Of a DNA stretch of 41,583 nucleotides, positions 34,479 to 41,583 are shown in pieces; the first letter of the stretch is position 1; each line of letters starts with the position of its first letter. The notes under the pieces were generated by a model. That model was not told where the DNA came from. It saw only the letters and a list, made by a program, of their open reading frames with translations, and searched no databases. Location: NCBI GenBank assembly GCA_016936755.1, contig JAFGXF010000025.1:1-41583 (forward strand). Direction: 5' to 3'. The DNA is from Anaerolineaceae bacterium (GTDB taxonomy: Bacteria; Chloroflexota; Anaerolineae; Anaerolineales; Anaerolineaceae). The position numbers were made by a program, and so were the translations under genes.

Positions 34479-35837
34479 TCAGTCCAGTGTCTTTTGAAGG
34501 GCTGACAACAGGGCAGTATCCTGCGCTGGCAATACTGTTCGCGGGTCGAGCATCACTTGATCGTTTTCGATGCGGGCGATCACCGGTGGGTCCACCTGGC
34601 GCAGCTTAACCATGAAGTTGTGCGGATTGCGGACGTCCAGCGCCAGCAGGCTGGTGGGCAAGGTCTCTTCCGGCAGGCTGCCGCCACCCACGGTTGATAA
34701 ACCCCCGATGATCGTCCCGAAGTCAAGGGTTGCTTGCCATGCAGATGTTCTCAATTTCAACGATGCTTCAGTTTCCGATATCATACGCCAGACCGGGATC
34801 TGATTCTCTGCATCGCCTTTAAGGTAGTGGATCAAGGTGGCAGATAAAGCGGCCAGGCAGAGTTTATCCACTCTCATCGCACGTGCCAGCGGATGCTTTT
34901 TTAGTTTGGCGACCAATTCGTTTTTACCCAGAATGATCCCCGCCTGGGGACCTCCCAGTAATTTGTCGCCCGAAAAACATACCAGGTCACACCCGGCTGC
35001 CAGCGATTCCTGAACAGTGGGTTCATGACCCAGTCCGAAATGGGCGGTATCCAGCAAGGCTCCGGATCCCTGGTCGTCGATCATTAACAAGTGATTGCGA
35101 GACGCCAGGTCTGCCAGATCCTTCAGGGCAGGCTCAGATGTGAACCCGATGATCTTGAAGTTGGAGTGATGAGCGTGCAACAGGGCGATTGGATCTCTCT
35201 CCAATGCGCTTTCGTAATCCGCCAGTGAAACCCGGTTGGTGGTACCGACCTCGATCAATCTCGCACCGGATTGAGCCATCACCTCGGGAATACGGAAACC
35301 TCCGCCGATCTCAACCAGCTGGGTGCGCGAGATGACCACCCCTTTACGCCGGGCGAAGGCGCTGAGTACCAGCAGCATCGCCGCAGCATTGTTGTTGACC
35401 ACCAGCGCAGCTTCGGCACCGGTCAAGCGGCACAACAGGTTGGAAGCATGCACTGTACGCGACCCGCGACTGCCGTTTAACAGGTCGTATTCGAGTGTGT
35501 TGTATCCGCTGGCGGCAGCCAGCAGCGCCTGTTGTGCTGACTGACTGAGTGGGGCACGCCCCAGATTGGTATGCAGGATCACGCCGGTGGCATTGATGAC
35601 CGGGCACAAGGTGGGTGCAAGCCAGGATTGCAGCCGGACGGATGCGATTTTCAACAGCCGTTGATCGTTTAATGGTTCTGAAGCCTCATCAGGGGTCTTC
35701 AAGTGCATGCGGATATCATCCAGCGTGTCCCTGATGGCCGCCAGGGTCAATTCGCGACCGTATTGCTTGATTAAATCAGTGGCTTGATCAGCCCGCAGCA
35801 GGGTATCCACCGATGGCAGATGACTGAAGTCGTTCAT
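34479..35837 (-). CDS. selA: L-seryl-tRNA(Sec) selenium transferase
   Basis: The 452-residue PLP enzyme converts Ser-tRNA(Sec) to selenocysteinyl-tRNA(Sec) using selenophosphate. It keeps the N-terminal helical domain needed for tRNA binding, then INATGVILHTNLGRAPLS (81-98), EYDLLNGSRGSR (116-127), and FSGDKLLGGPQAG (288-300), in which Lys292 is the PLP lysine. Length matches bacterial SelA. ATG 35837 is chosen because it overlaps the stop of the upstream membrane protein gene by 4 nt (ATGA). No selB, selC or selD is present in the window, and I see no gene interrupted by an in-frame TGA. Confidence 0.94.
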   Translation of the reverse strand: MNDFSHLPSVDTLLRADQATDLIKQYGRELTLAAIRDTLDDIRMHLKTPDEASEPLNDQRLLKIASVRLQSWLAPTLCPVINATGVILHTNLGRAPLSQSAQQALLAAASGYNTLEYDLLNGSRGSRTVHASNLLCRLTGAEAALVVNNNAAAMLLVLSAFARRKGVVISRTQLVEIGGGFRIPEVMAQSGARLIEVGTTNRVSLADYESALERDPIALLHAHHSNFKIIGFTSEPALKDLADLASRNHLLMIDDQGSGALLDTAHFGLGHEPTVQESLAAGCDLVCFSGDKLLGGPQAGIILGKNELVAKLKKHPLARAMRVDKLCLAALSATLIHYLKGDAENQIPVWRMISETEASLKLRTSAWQATLDFGTIIGGLSTVGGGSLPEETLPTSLLALDVRNPHNFMVKLRQVDPPVIARIENDQVMLDPRTVLPAQDTALLSALQKTLD

Positions 35838-36250
35838 GATTCCTGTGGCGGCACCCATTTACTGCGCTCCCACATGCGCAGCAGTACCTCTACCAGGATC
35901 ACCACGATTGCCAGAATGCCGGCCAGAAAACTGGTCAAGACCCGTCCAAGTTGCAGCCAGGCGATCAGGCTGACATACACACCTCCCCAGATTCCCTCAC
36001 GCAGAATGACCGGCATGCTTACCGGTGGCTTGGACGGAAAGCGAATGTTGAGCAACAATGCGGCTGGCAGTGCCAGTCCGGTGGCTGCCAGTACGATGAA
36101 GAAATAAAATACCCAGCGTGGAAAAATGGTTGGCAGGCTGTACTGCATGAGGATGAATAATCCCAGGATGCCGGTTGCCAGCAGGAAAATGCTGAGGGGT
36201 AGAATGGAACGGATGGTGGGGGGGGAGCTATTCATATTATGGTTAACCAT
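35834..36250 (-). CDS. Small polytopic membrane protein of unknown function
   Basis: The 138-residue protein has about four hydrophobic helices and a short C-terminal tail ending in a charged, Trp-containing segment (MWERSKWVPPQES). No family is recognised. The start is uncertain: ATG 36250 lies in a perfect palindrome (ATGGTTAACCAT, 36239-36250) and has a weak AAAGAAA upstream, while ATG 36235 has none. It is sandwiched between the ATP-cone kinase gene (10 nt) and selA (4-nt overlap), so the three are likely co-transcribed. Confidence 0.65.
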   Translation of the reverse strand: MVNHNMNSSPPTIRSILPLSIFLLATGILGLFILMQYSLPTIFPRWVFYFFIVLAATGLALPAALLLNIRFPSKPPVSMPVILREGIWGGVYVSLIAWLQLGRVLTSFLAGILAIVVILVEVLLRMWERSKWVPPQES

Positions 36251-36260
36251 TCGGGTTTCT

Positions 36261-37601
36261 TTAATAAGTATACACACTGCCACCGATGAACTCACGGATG
36301 ACCGAATCACTTGGCACGACCCCGGTATCATCCAGTGGTGTGATCCATTTCAGGAAGTTGAAAGTGCGGCTGGCACGTTCGAAGGCATCTTTTTGCAGCG
36401 GGTCTTCGCGGTATTTCTCCACCCAGCCGGTAAACTGCTCGATCAAGCGCGGCTGGTAGATGGAGAGCTCATACGGCATGGCGCTGTTGATGATCACATC
36501 GGTGCTGGTAATGAATGGGATGATGAAGCGTTTCTCGCTGTTACGTACATAGTGCCAGTGCAGCAGGGTGCGGGTCGGGTCATATGCGCGGAAGGACGCA
36601 TCGCGTAACATGCGCCGCATCAGGCGGATATCGGTCCATCGGATGTATTCACCGGATGGTGTTTTCATCTGCAGCAGGGGTTCAAGATATAGTTTGAATT
36701 TTCGCTCATCCGAAATCCCCTGTGTCATATCTGGGAAAAGCCCGTGCAGGCTGTCGATCAAAATAACCTCATCCGCCCCGATACGCATGGGGGTATGATC
36801 CAGATGACGTTTTCCAGTTTTAAAATCATAAAAGGGGATTTTTACTTCCTCCCCGGCGATCAAGCGGTTGATGTGTTCGTTGACCAGTGGCAGGTCAAGT
36901 GCAAAGGGGGTTTCGAAATCATAGTCGCCAAATTCATCTTTGGGGTGCATTTCAAGGTCGAAGAAGTAGTGATCGACAGTGAGTGATACCAGCTTGATGC
37001 CGGCGCGCTGCAGTTTTTCACTGACCTTGATGGTTGTGGTGGTCTTCCCGGAAGATGAGGGCCCGGTGATGATCACCAGCTTGAGGTCCTTGCGGCGTTC
37101 CAGGATCAGGTTGCTGGCGTTTTCGATATCCTCGTGATAGGCTGCTTCCGATTCGGTGATGATGGCATCCAGGTCGCCGCGATTGACGCGTTCGTTGTAG
37201 CTGTCAATGGTATGGACGTCATGTGTGACCGCCCAATCCAACACGTGCCAGATCTTGGCCCACGGGACATTCTCAGAGGGGCGGTCGGTAGAGGCAACCC
37301 GGTCACTGCGTAGGCGGGCGCGTTCGTCGCGGTAAAGGATGTAGGCTTTGGCAACGCGGGCATGTCCATTTTCGATCAGAATTTTCTCCACTGCATCCTG
37401 GACCTCCTCCACCGTCGGTGTGGCGCCCGGTTTAACCTGCGTTTCGAGGTACTGCACCACTTCTCCTGCCAGTTGTTCCGAGAGCTGTTTGTCACGCCCG
37501 CCTACGGATACCGCCGCACGGTAAATCGCGTTGGCGATCCGTTCACTTTTGAATTCGACTACTTCGCCACTTCGTTTTTTGACCTGGGTGATGGTTGACA
37601 T
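36261..37601 (-). CDS. ATP-cone domain fused to a uridine-kinase-like P-loop kinase
   Basis: The 446-residue protein has an N-terminal ATP-cone domain at about 1-100 (VKKRSGEVVEF, RIANAIYRAA, VAKAYILYRDERARLR), a linker, and a kinase domain of the uridine kinase/phosphoribulokinase type. Walker A is GPSSSGKT at 180-187, and the later GDYDFETPFALD, FKTGKRHLDHTP and REFIGGS motifs match the nucleoside-kinase-like family that more often carries a TGS domain. ATP-cones sense ATP/dATP in ribonucleotide reductases, so allosteric control of the kinase is inferred. The substrate is unknown. It is first in an operon with a small membrane protein and selA. Confidence 0.85.
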   Translation of the reverse strand: MSTITQVKKRSGEVVEFKSERIANAIYRAAVSVGGRDKQLSEQLAGEVVQYLETQVKPGATPTVEEVQDAVEKILIENGHARVAKAYILYRDERARLRSDRVASTDRPSENVPWAKIWHVLDWAVTHDVHTIDSYNERVNRGDLDAIITESEAAYHEDIENASNLILERRKDLKLVIITGPSSSGKTTTTIKVSEKLQRAGIKLVSLTVDHYFFDLEMHPKDEFGDYDFETPFALDLPLVNEHINRLIAGEEVKIPFYDFKTGKRHLDHTPMRIGADEVILIDSLHGLFPDMTQGISDERKFKLYLEPLLQMKTPSGEYIRWTDIRLMRRMLRDASFRAYDPTRTLLHWHYVRNSEKRFIIPFITSTDVIINSAMPYELSIYQPRLIEQFTGWVEKYREDPLQKDAFERASRTFNFLKWITPLDDTGVVPSDSVIREFIGGSVYTY

Positions 37602-37691
37602 GCCTGCTCCTGACCGATGTGCATGAGTTGGCCGGGGATGGTGATCATATCACTGATGACACGCCCGGAGCTTCTATGATAGCATTAATCC

Positions 37692-38189
37692 ATGATACCC
37701 GACAACTTCATTTCGGTCATTAAATTACTTGCCAGCCAATGTGACCGGCTGGGGCTGCGCTGGGCCTTTACCGGCAGTCTAAACCTCGCTTTATGGGGTT
37801 TTATTCTCGAGCCGCATGATATCGACCTGGAGACCGACTGTTTTGGTGCTGAGCAGATCGATCTCTTGCATAACGATAAAGCAACCTGGCCGTTGCACCT
37901 GAGAGAGTCAGATTGCATGCGTTCCCACTTTGCGCGTTACGATATTGATGGCGTCCAGGTTGAGATCATGGGCGACTGCCAGTACCACCTGCCAGACGGC
38001 AGCTGGGTTAGGCAGCGCCCGCTGGAAAAGCGCATCCATCGCATCGAATGGAGGGGACTAAGCCTTCCCCTGTTGAAACTGCCGGATGAACAGGAGAGCT
38101 GTCAGTGGATGGGCCGGCTCGAAAAGGCTGAGCGGATTCGGGCCTGGCTGGCCGAACATCCCGATCCTTCCACGTCTATAATAAGGTGA
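37692..38189 (+). CDS. Nucleotidyltransferase-superfamily protein
   Basis: The 165-residue protein has the short nucleotidyltransferase signature: TGSLNLALWGF with Gly28-Ser29, followed by DIDLE with Asp43 and Asp45, and a likely third acidic residue in VEIMGD. This is the layout of minimal nucleotidyltransferases and of aminoglycoside-2''-type adenylyltransferase relatives, which transfer a nucleotide to a small molecule or protein. The substrate is unknown. Its stop is 4 nt before a membrane-anchored nuclease-like gene, so the two form a pair. The ATG has no strong ribosome binding site, and a TATGAT box lies 11 nt before it. Confidence 0.7.
   Translation: MIPDNFISVIKLLASQCDRLGLRWAFTGSLNLALWGFILEPHDIDLETDCFGAEQIDLLHNDKATWPLHLRESDCMRSHFARYDIDGVQVEIMGDCQYHLPDGSWVRQRPLEKRIHRIEWRGLSLPLLKLPDEQESCQWMGRLEKAERIRAWLAEHPDPSTSIIR
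38177..38182 (+). promoter_or_regulatory. -10 box inside the end of the nucleotidyltransferase gene
   Basis: TATAAT in the last codons of the nucleotidyltransferase gene ends 11 nt before the ATG of the nuclease-like gene. The 11 nt include AAGGTGAT, a ribosome binding site, so a start just downstream would leave too little leader to use it. Confidence 0.3.
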
Positions 38190-38193
38190 TCTG

Positions 38194-38760
38194 ATGAGCG
38201 ACTCCTCTTTGTTTTTATATATCATCCTGGGACTGGTGATCCTGATCCTGTTCATCTTCCTGATCGTGTTGACATACCTGTACATCCAGACACGCAATCA
38301 GATAGCCGGCCGTGCCCAGGAACTGTATGACCGCTGGCGGGAAGTGGATATCGTATATATACGCGAGGAACAGAACCGCCTGGCAAGCGCGGATGCCAGG
38401 TTGCGATTCGAAGAGTGGCTTCAGGAGAAGGAAAAAGGGATCCGTGAGGATGCCATCTCCAAGAGTCAGGCGGTGACGATGGGCAAGGTGACCGAGCACT
38501 TCATCCCCCACCTGCCTGAGTTTAAATTTAATCCGCAGGATGCGCGTTTCATCGGCAGTCCAATAGATTTTGTGGTCTTCGACGGGTTAAGCGAGGGAAA
38601 TCTGCGCCAGGTGGTGTTTGTCGAGGTCAAGAGTGGTGGATCAACGCTCACCACGCGCGAACGCCGGGTGAGGGATGTGGTGCAAGCCGGGAATGTGATG
38701 TGGCAACAGGTGAAAACGAAGGTGAAAGGATCTCTTATCGATGGGCAAAGGGGGTTTTAA
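38194..38760 (+). CDS. Membrane-anchored Holliday-junction-resolvase-related nuclease
   Basis: The 188-residue protein has one N-terminal transmembrane helix (about residues 7-30), a coiled-coil-like charged region (35-90), and a C-terminal domain resembling the Holliday-junction resolvase-related endonuclease family. The PD-(D/E)xK-like core is GSPIDFVVFDGL followed by VVFVEVKSG, then TTRERRVRDVVQAGNVMW. The catalytic Asp and Glu-x-Lys appear intact. DNA cleavage at the membrane is inferred, not shown. AAGGTGAT is a good ribosome binding site. It is convergent with the BMP-type lipoprotein gene, 2 nt away. Confidence 0.72.
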   Translation: MSDSSLFLYIILGLVILILFIFLIVLTYLYIQTRNQIAGRAQELYDRWREVDIVYIREEQNRLASADARLRFEEWLQEKEKGIREDAISKSQAVTMGKVTEHFIPHLPEFKFNPQDARFIGSPIDFVVFDGLSEGNLRQVVFVEVKSGGSTLTTRERRVRDVVQAGNVMWQQVKTKVKGSLIDGQRGF

Positions 38761-38762
38761 TC

Positions 38763-39812
38763 CTACGGGATCGGGCGGGTATCCTTCACAACCTGGATGT
38801 TGCCAGCGATGATCATTTCCAACAACTGCGAGACTTGTTCTTCGATCAAAGGATCCACATTGCTGAAGGGGAACTGCAAAGATTCTCCAGTAATAAAACT
38901 GAGGGGATAATAACCCCCGCTTTCTCCAGCCATGATCCTTTGAATGATATCCATAAGTGGGGCGCTGAAATCATATAGCAGGGAGGTAACATAATGATCC
39001 GGTGCAAAATCTGATTTATCGATGAATCTGGCGGTGATCAGAACTTGGCGCCCGGATGCGTTTTTTACAGCCTCAAAGGCACCAAACATACCCAGATTCA
39101 ATGATCCCATGATGAAATCGACGTTGTCGGCGATCAATCCATCTGCCAGTTCGCGTGCCATAAGCGGATCATTGAAATCCCCAACCCAGACGGCTTTCAA
39201 TTCGACTGATTCCTCGAGACCCAGATCACGGATCGCCTGTTCAATGGCATGGACTTCTGCATAACTGTAGGCCATTCGTTCTCCGCCCAGATACCCGATT
39301 TTTCCCGTCCGGGTGGAAAGGGCGGCGGTTGTTCCAATGAGGTAGTATCCCAACTGGAAGTTGCGGTCAATGAACCACAGATTGGCCGGCGGGTTCACCA
39401 GCGGTTCGTCACCCTCAGCAATGAAAAAGACATCTGGAAAATAATGGGCGATGTCAGCCGTGATTGTAACGAATTGCCCGCCATGCGTCCAAATGATGTT
39501 GTAGTCATCCGCGATGTATTTGCGAATGATGTCATATGCCATGGCTGCATCCACTTTTTCTTCATATACTGTCTCGATATCCAACTTGCGCTGGACCTCG
39601 TTGATGCCGATGTAACCCAGTGTGTTGAAATCCGCATCGGTAACCACACCCGGGAAGATGGCCGCCAGTCTGAAGTTGCTCTCGTGTGCAGTCACGGTTG
39701 GGGCAGCCACGTGTTGTGTTGCAGTCGCGCTGGCCCGAATCCCACCACATCCAGTCAGGAGGATTAACCCGATCGATACAATACCGGTCAAAAAAGACAG
39801 TCTTTTAGTCAT
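38763..39812 (-). CDS. BMP-family (PnrA-like) substrate-binding lipoprotein
   Basis: The 349-residue protein starts with a lipoprotein signal peptide and lipobox LLTGC (Cys22), so it should be anchored outside the membrane. After a Thr/Ala-rich linker comes a periplasmic-binding fold of the basic membrane protein family: FRLAAIFPGVVTDADFN, FPDVFFIAEGDEPL, KIGYLGGERMAYSY. Such proteins bind nucleosides for ABC import. No ABC ATPase or permease gene is nearby, so it is an orphan in this window and may act as a sensor or use a distant transporter. No ribosome binding site is evident. Confidence 0.8.
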   Translation of the reverse strand: MTKRLSFLTGIVSIGLILLTGCGGIRASATATQHVAAPTVTAHESNFRLAAIFPGVVTDADFNTLGYIGINEVQRKLDIETVYEEKVDAAMAYDIIRKYIADDYNIIWTHGGQFVTITADIAHYFPDVFFIAEGDEPLVNPPANLWFIDRNFQLGYYLIGTTAALSTRTGKIGYLGGERMAYSYAEVHAIEQAIRDLGLEESVELKAVWVGDFNDPLMARELADGLIADNVDFIMGSLNLGMFGAFEAVKNASGRQVLITARFIDKSDFAPDHYVTSLLYDFSAPLMDIIQRIMAGESGGYYPLSFITGESLQFPFSNVDPLIEEQVSQLLEMIIAGNIQVVKDTRPIP

Positions 39813-40122
39813 CGAATATGTGTGGCGAGAATAAGTGCATATGCATTAATCATTATTACCAGTATTGCTTGTTTGTCAATAGTCTATTTTATTCCAGGTC
39901 CATAATGGTTGTCTCCCTCGGTCGTGTTGGAAACCCGGGTGGCATTCCTGCCTCTTTTTGATTATTTTGCCTGTTCATGATTTTTTTCGTTATTACTGCT
40001 CACTCTCTGGCTATTGGAAACGCCTGGCATTTAATTTTTGGAATCACTCTCCATCAGTAGGGGATAAAGGGAAAGACAATAATGTGTATAATAGAACAAA
40101 ATAGCTAATTACGGAGGTTCTT
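39813..40122. other. 310-nt gene-free spacer with promoter for the downstream gene
   Basis: This divergent spacer contains T-rich stretches and a 10-bp palindrome TGCATATGCA at 39836-39845, 24 nt upstream of the lipoprotein ATG. It also holds the promoter and GGAGG ribosome binding site of the downstream plus-strand gene. I see no open frame, tRNA or stable RNA structure. Confidence 0.5.
40087..40092 (+). promoter_or_regulatory. -10 box of the alpha-toroid-like gene
   Basis: TATAAT lies 30 nt before the ATG at 40123, with GGAGG at about 40114-40118 between them. No convincing -35 is seen. Confidence 0.5.
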
Positions 40123-41082
40123 ATGACTGCTGTCTTGGATTGGTTGCTGGAAGGGCCTGCCTGGGTGGCTTACCGGGCCAGGCTGGATCTGATGGGGATA
40201 TCAGAGCAGGCGCCCGAGGGATTGGCTGTGCGTTCAGCCATGCTGGCTGATCCGGCTGTCAGGCAGTTGGTGTGTGACCTTGATGAATGGCCAGGTCCGG
40301 CCATCAAGAGCCATAAAGCAACAATGTTGTATCACAAGCTGGGTTTCCTGGCAGATATCGGCTGTCGCCATGATGACCCGGGCATCCACAAGGTGATTGA
40401 AGTCATATTGGGCAATCAATCCCCTGAGGGACCTTTTACAGTTCCAATCAATATACCAATCGCCTTCGGGGGGGATGGGGAGATCCATCAGACCTGGATG
40501 CTGACAGATGCACCCATGTTGTTATCCGCACTCATACGATTGGGTTTGGGAGCTGATGCGCGAGTGGTAAAAGCTACCGGTTACCTGGCTGGGTTGGTGA
40601 GGGATAACGGCTGGCCTTGTGCAGCAGCGCCGGAGTTGGGTCGGTTCCGTGGCCCCGGACGCAAGGATGATCCCTGCCCCTTTGCCAATCTGGGCATGTT
40701 GAGAGTGCTTGCAGACCTGCCGGAATGGCGTGATTCCAGCCAGGCACGCAGGGGAATCGATATGATACTCACCCAGTGGGAAAATCGACAGCAAAGCCAT
40801 CCATATTTATTCAAAATGGGCACAGACTTCTGCAAACTGAAAGTGCCCTTCATTTGGTATGACCTGCTGCATGTGTTGGATACCCTCAGCCGCTTTCCAG
40901 GGGCGCGTGCGGATGTGCGTTACCAGGAGATGGTTGCAGTATTGGACTTGAAGGCAAGCGCGGATGGATTTTATACAGCGGAGTCGATCTATCAGGTCTG
41001 GAAAAACTGGGAATTTGGGCAAAAGAAGGTCCCCTCCTATTGGATCACCTTTCTGGCTTTGCGTATCCTGGCACGTGGTTGA
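40123..41082 (+). CDS. Protein of unknown function, probably helical toroid fold
   Basis: The 319-residue protein has no signal peptide or transmembrane helix. It is predicted to be mostly alpha-helical, with repeated Trp- and Gly-containing turns (DNGWPCAAAPELGRFRGPG and WKNWEFGQKKVPS), a pattern like terpenoid-cyclase or protein-prenyltransferase alpha-toroids. Several His, Cys and Asp residues (for example GCRHDDPG, DDPCPF and TDFCKL) could bind metal or substrate. I recognise no catalytic DxDD or QW motif, so enzyme activity is uncertain. A GGAGG ribosome binding site precedes the ATG. Confidence 0.6.
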   Translation: MTAVLDWLLEGPAWVAYRARLDLMGISEQAPEGLAVRSAMLADPAVRQLVCDLDEWPGPAIKSHKATMLYHKLGFLADIGCRHDDPGIHKVIEVILGNQSPEGPFTVPINIPIAFGGDGEIHQTWMLTDAPMLLSALIRLGLGADARVVKATGYLAGLVRDNGWPCAAAPELGRFRGPGRKDDPCPFANLGMLRVLADLPEWRDSSQARRGIDMILTQWENRQQSHPYLFKMGTDFCKLKVPFIWYDLLHVLDTLSRFPGARADVRYQEMVAVLDLKASADGFYTAESIYQVWKNWEFGQKKVPSYWITFLALRILARG

Positions 41083-41138
41083 TCTCCCGGTACGAACCTT
41101 GCATCATTCCAGAAAGATCGTTTTGAAGGAGAGATGCC

Positions 41139-41495
41139 ATGTTTGAATACAATCCTGTATTTCTTGAACGCCACGTGCGCCGGCTGTATCGCAAGTCCCG
41201 CAGGAGCCTGATCACACCACCCCTGCTCCTGGCTGTGATCGGCGCGGTCATTGGTGCCGGTTTTGCCTATTACGGCAAGATGTACCTGGTCAAGGACCTG
41301 GTGGTGTACGGGGTGGTGGGTGTGGTGATTGGCCTGATGGTTGGCATTCTGGCTGGTCTGTCTGCATCGGCCAGGCTGCGTGAAGAAGCACAGCTGGCGC
41401 TGGCCATCCTGCGAATTGAGCAGAACACGCGCCCGGTCGCTGAGGAGATGGATACACCTGATTTTATACCGCTGGATACTGCCCAGGCCGCCTGA
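41139..41495 (+). CDS. Small two-helix membrane protein
   Basis: The 118-residue protein has a basic N-terminus (HVRRLYRKSRRS), two transmembrane helices at about 26-44 and 53-75 with glycine-rich faces (IGAVIGAGFAYYG and VVGVVIGLMVGILAG), and a soluble C-terminal tail. The function is unknown. A strong GAAGGAGAG ribosome binding site lies upstream. It follows the alpha-toroid-like gene by 56 nt, probably in one operon. Confidence 0.65.
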   Translation: MFEYNPVFLERHVRRLYRKSRRSLITPPLLLAVIGAVIGAGFAYYGKMYLVKDLVVYGVVGVVIGLMVGILAGLSASARLREEAQLALAILRIEQNTRPVAEEMDTPDFIPLDTAQAA

Positions 41496-41554
41496 CCCTC
41501 AACGCCATTGCAACCCCTGTAAAATATCTGCGTAGACAGGGTTGAGGAGTGACC

Positions 41555-41583
41555 ATGTCTGAACATTATTATCCAAATCCGCC
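41555..41583 (+). CDS. First codons of a gene cut by the right edge
   Basis: An ATG at 41555 with GAGGAG upstream starts MSEHYYPNP and runs off the window. A TAAAAT box lies about 30 nt before it. Nothing can be said about the product. Confidence 0.5.

Noticed and set aside
36239-36250. ATGGTTAACCAT palindrome as an operator
   Set aside because: It lies at the start codon itself inside an operon with only a 10-nt gap, so it is more simply part of the coding start.

Overview
The window looks like chromosomal DNA from a Chloroflexota bacterium, probably class Anaerolineae. This is an inference from gene content (YccF, DUF5668/DUF2807-type, SpoIIM-like, M32, M16C and several unnamed polytopic membrane proteins, with lipoproteins carrying Thr/Pro-rich linkers), not from a marker comparison. 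I see no rRNA, tRNA, CRISPR array, transposase, integrase or phage gene. It reads as an ordinary, densely packed housekeeping chromosome with many 1-4 nt gene overlaps.

Layout. 1-6005 is mostly minus strand: a partial gene at the left edge, an MFS exporter, a coupled transaldolase / AhpD-like / patatin operon, and a GNAT / AIR-synthase-like pair; a plus-strand YccF gene lies between them. 6135-11734 is plus strand: ADP-ribosylglycohydrolase, YgjP-type metallopeptidase, release factor 1 (prfA), a membrane protein with an SGxG ladder, PrmC (which methylates release factors) and the t6A enzyme TsaC. 11752-16655 holds membrane and envelope proteins of unknown role plus an MBL hydrolase. 16719-25159 carries gyrB, an M16C protease, a SerA-like dehydrogenase, an M32 carboxypeptidase and a lipoprotein. 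25173-28291 is an L,D-transpeptidase divergent from a Roadblock/LC7 - V4R - polyprenol-phosphate mannosyltransferase operon. 28327-29861 (minus) has an OsmC protein and an ECF sigma / anti-sigma / zinc-ribbon operon. 30120-37601 has DegV, then minus-strand operons M24 peptidase - TsaD - membrane protein and ATP-cone kinase - membrane protein - SelA. 37692-41583 has a nucleotidyltransferase with a membrane-anchored nuclease, an orphan BMP-type lipoprotein, an alpha-toroid-like protein, a small membrane protein and the first codons of another gene.

Connections. PrfA and PrmC are enzyme-substrate partners. TsaC and TsaD act in the same tRNA t6A pathway from separate loci. SelA implies selenocysteine use, but no selB, selC, selD or obvious selenoprotein is in the window. 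Several genes have a TATAAT-like box 6-10 nt before the start codon and no clear Shine-Dalgarno sequence, suggesting leaderless transcripts. The most unusual items are the ATP-cone/uridine-kinase-like fusion upstream of SelA, the Roadblock-V4R-mannosyltransferase operon, the nucleotidyltransferase/membrane nuclease pair, and the 12-bp inverted repeat carrying TATAAT on both strands. I found no clearly new multi-gene system such as a defence island.
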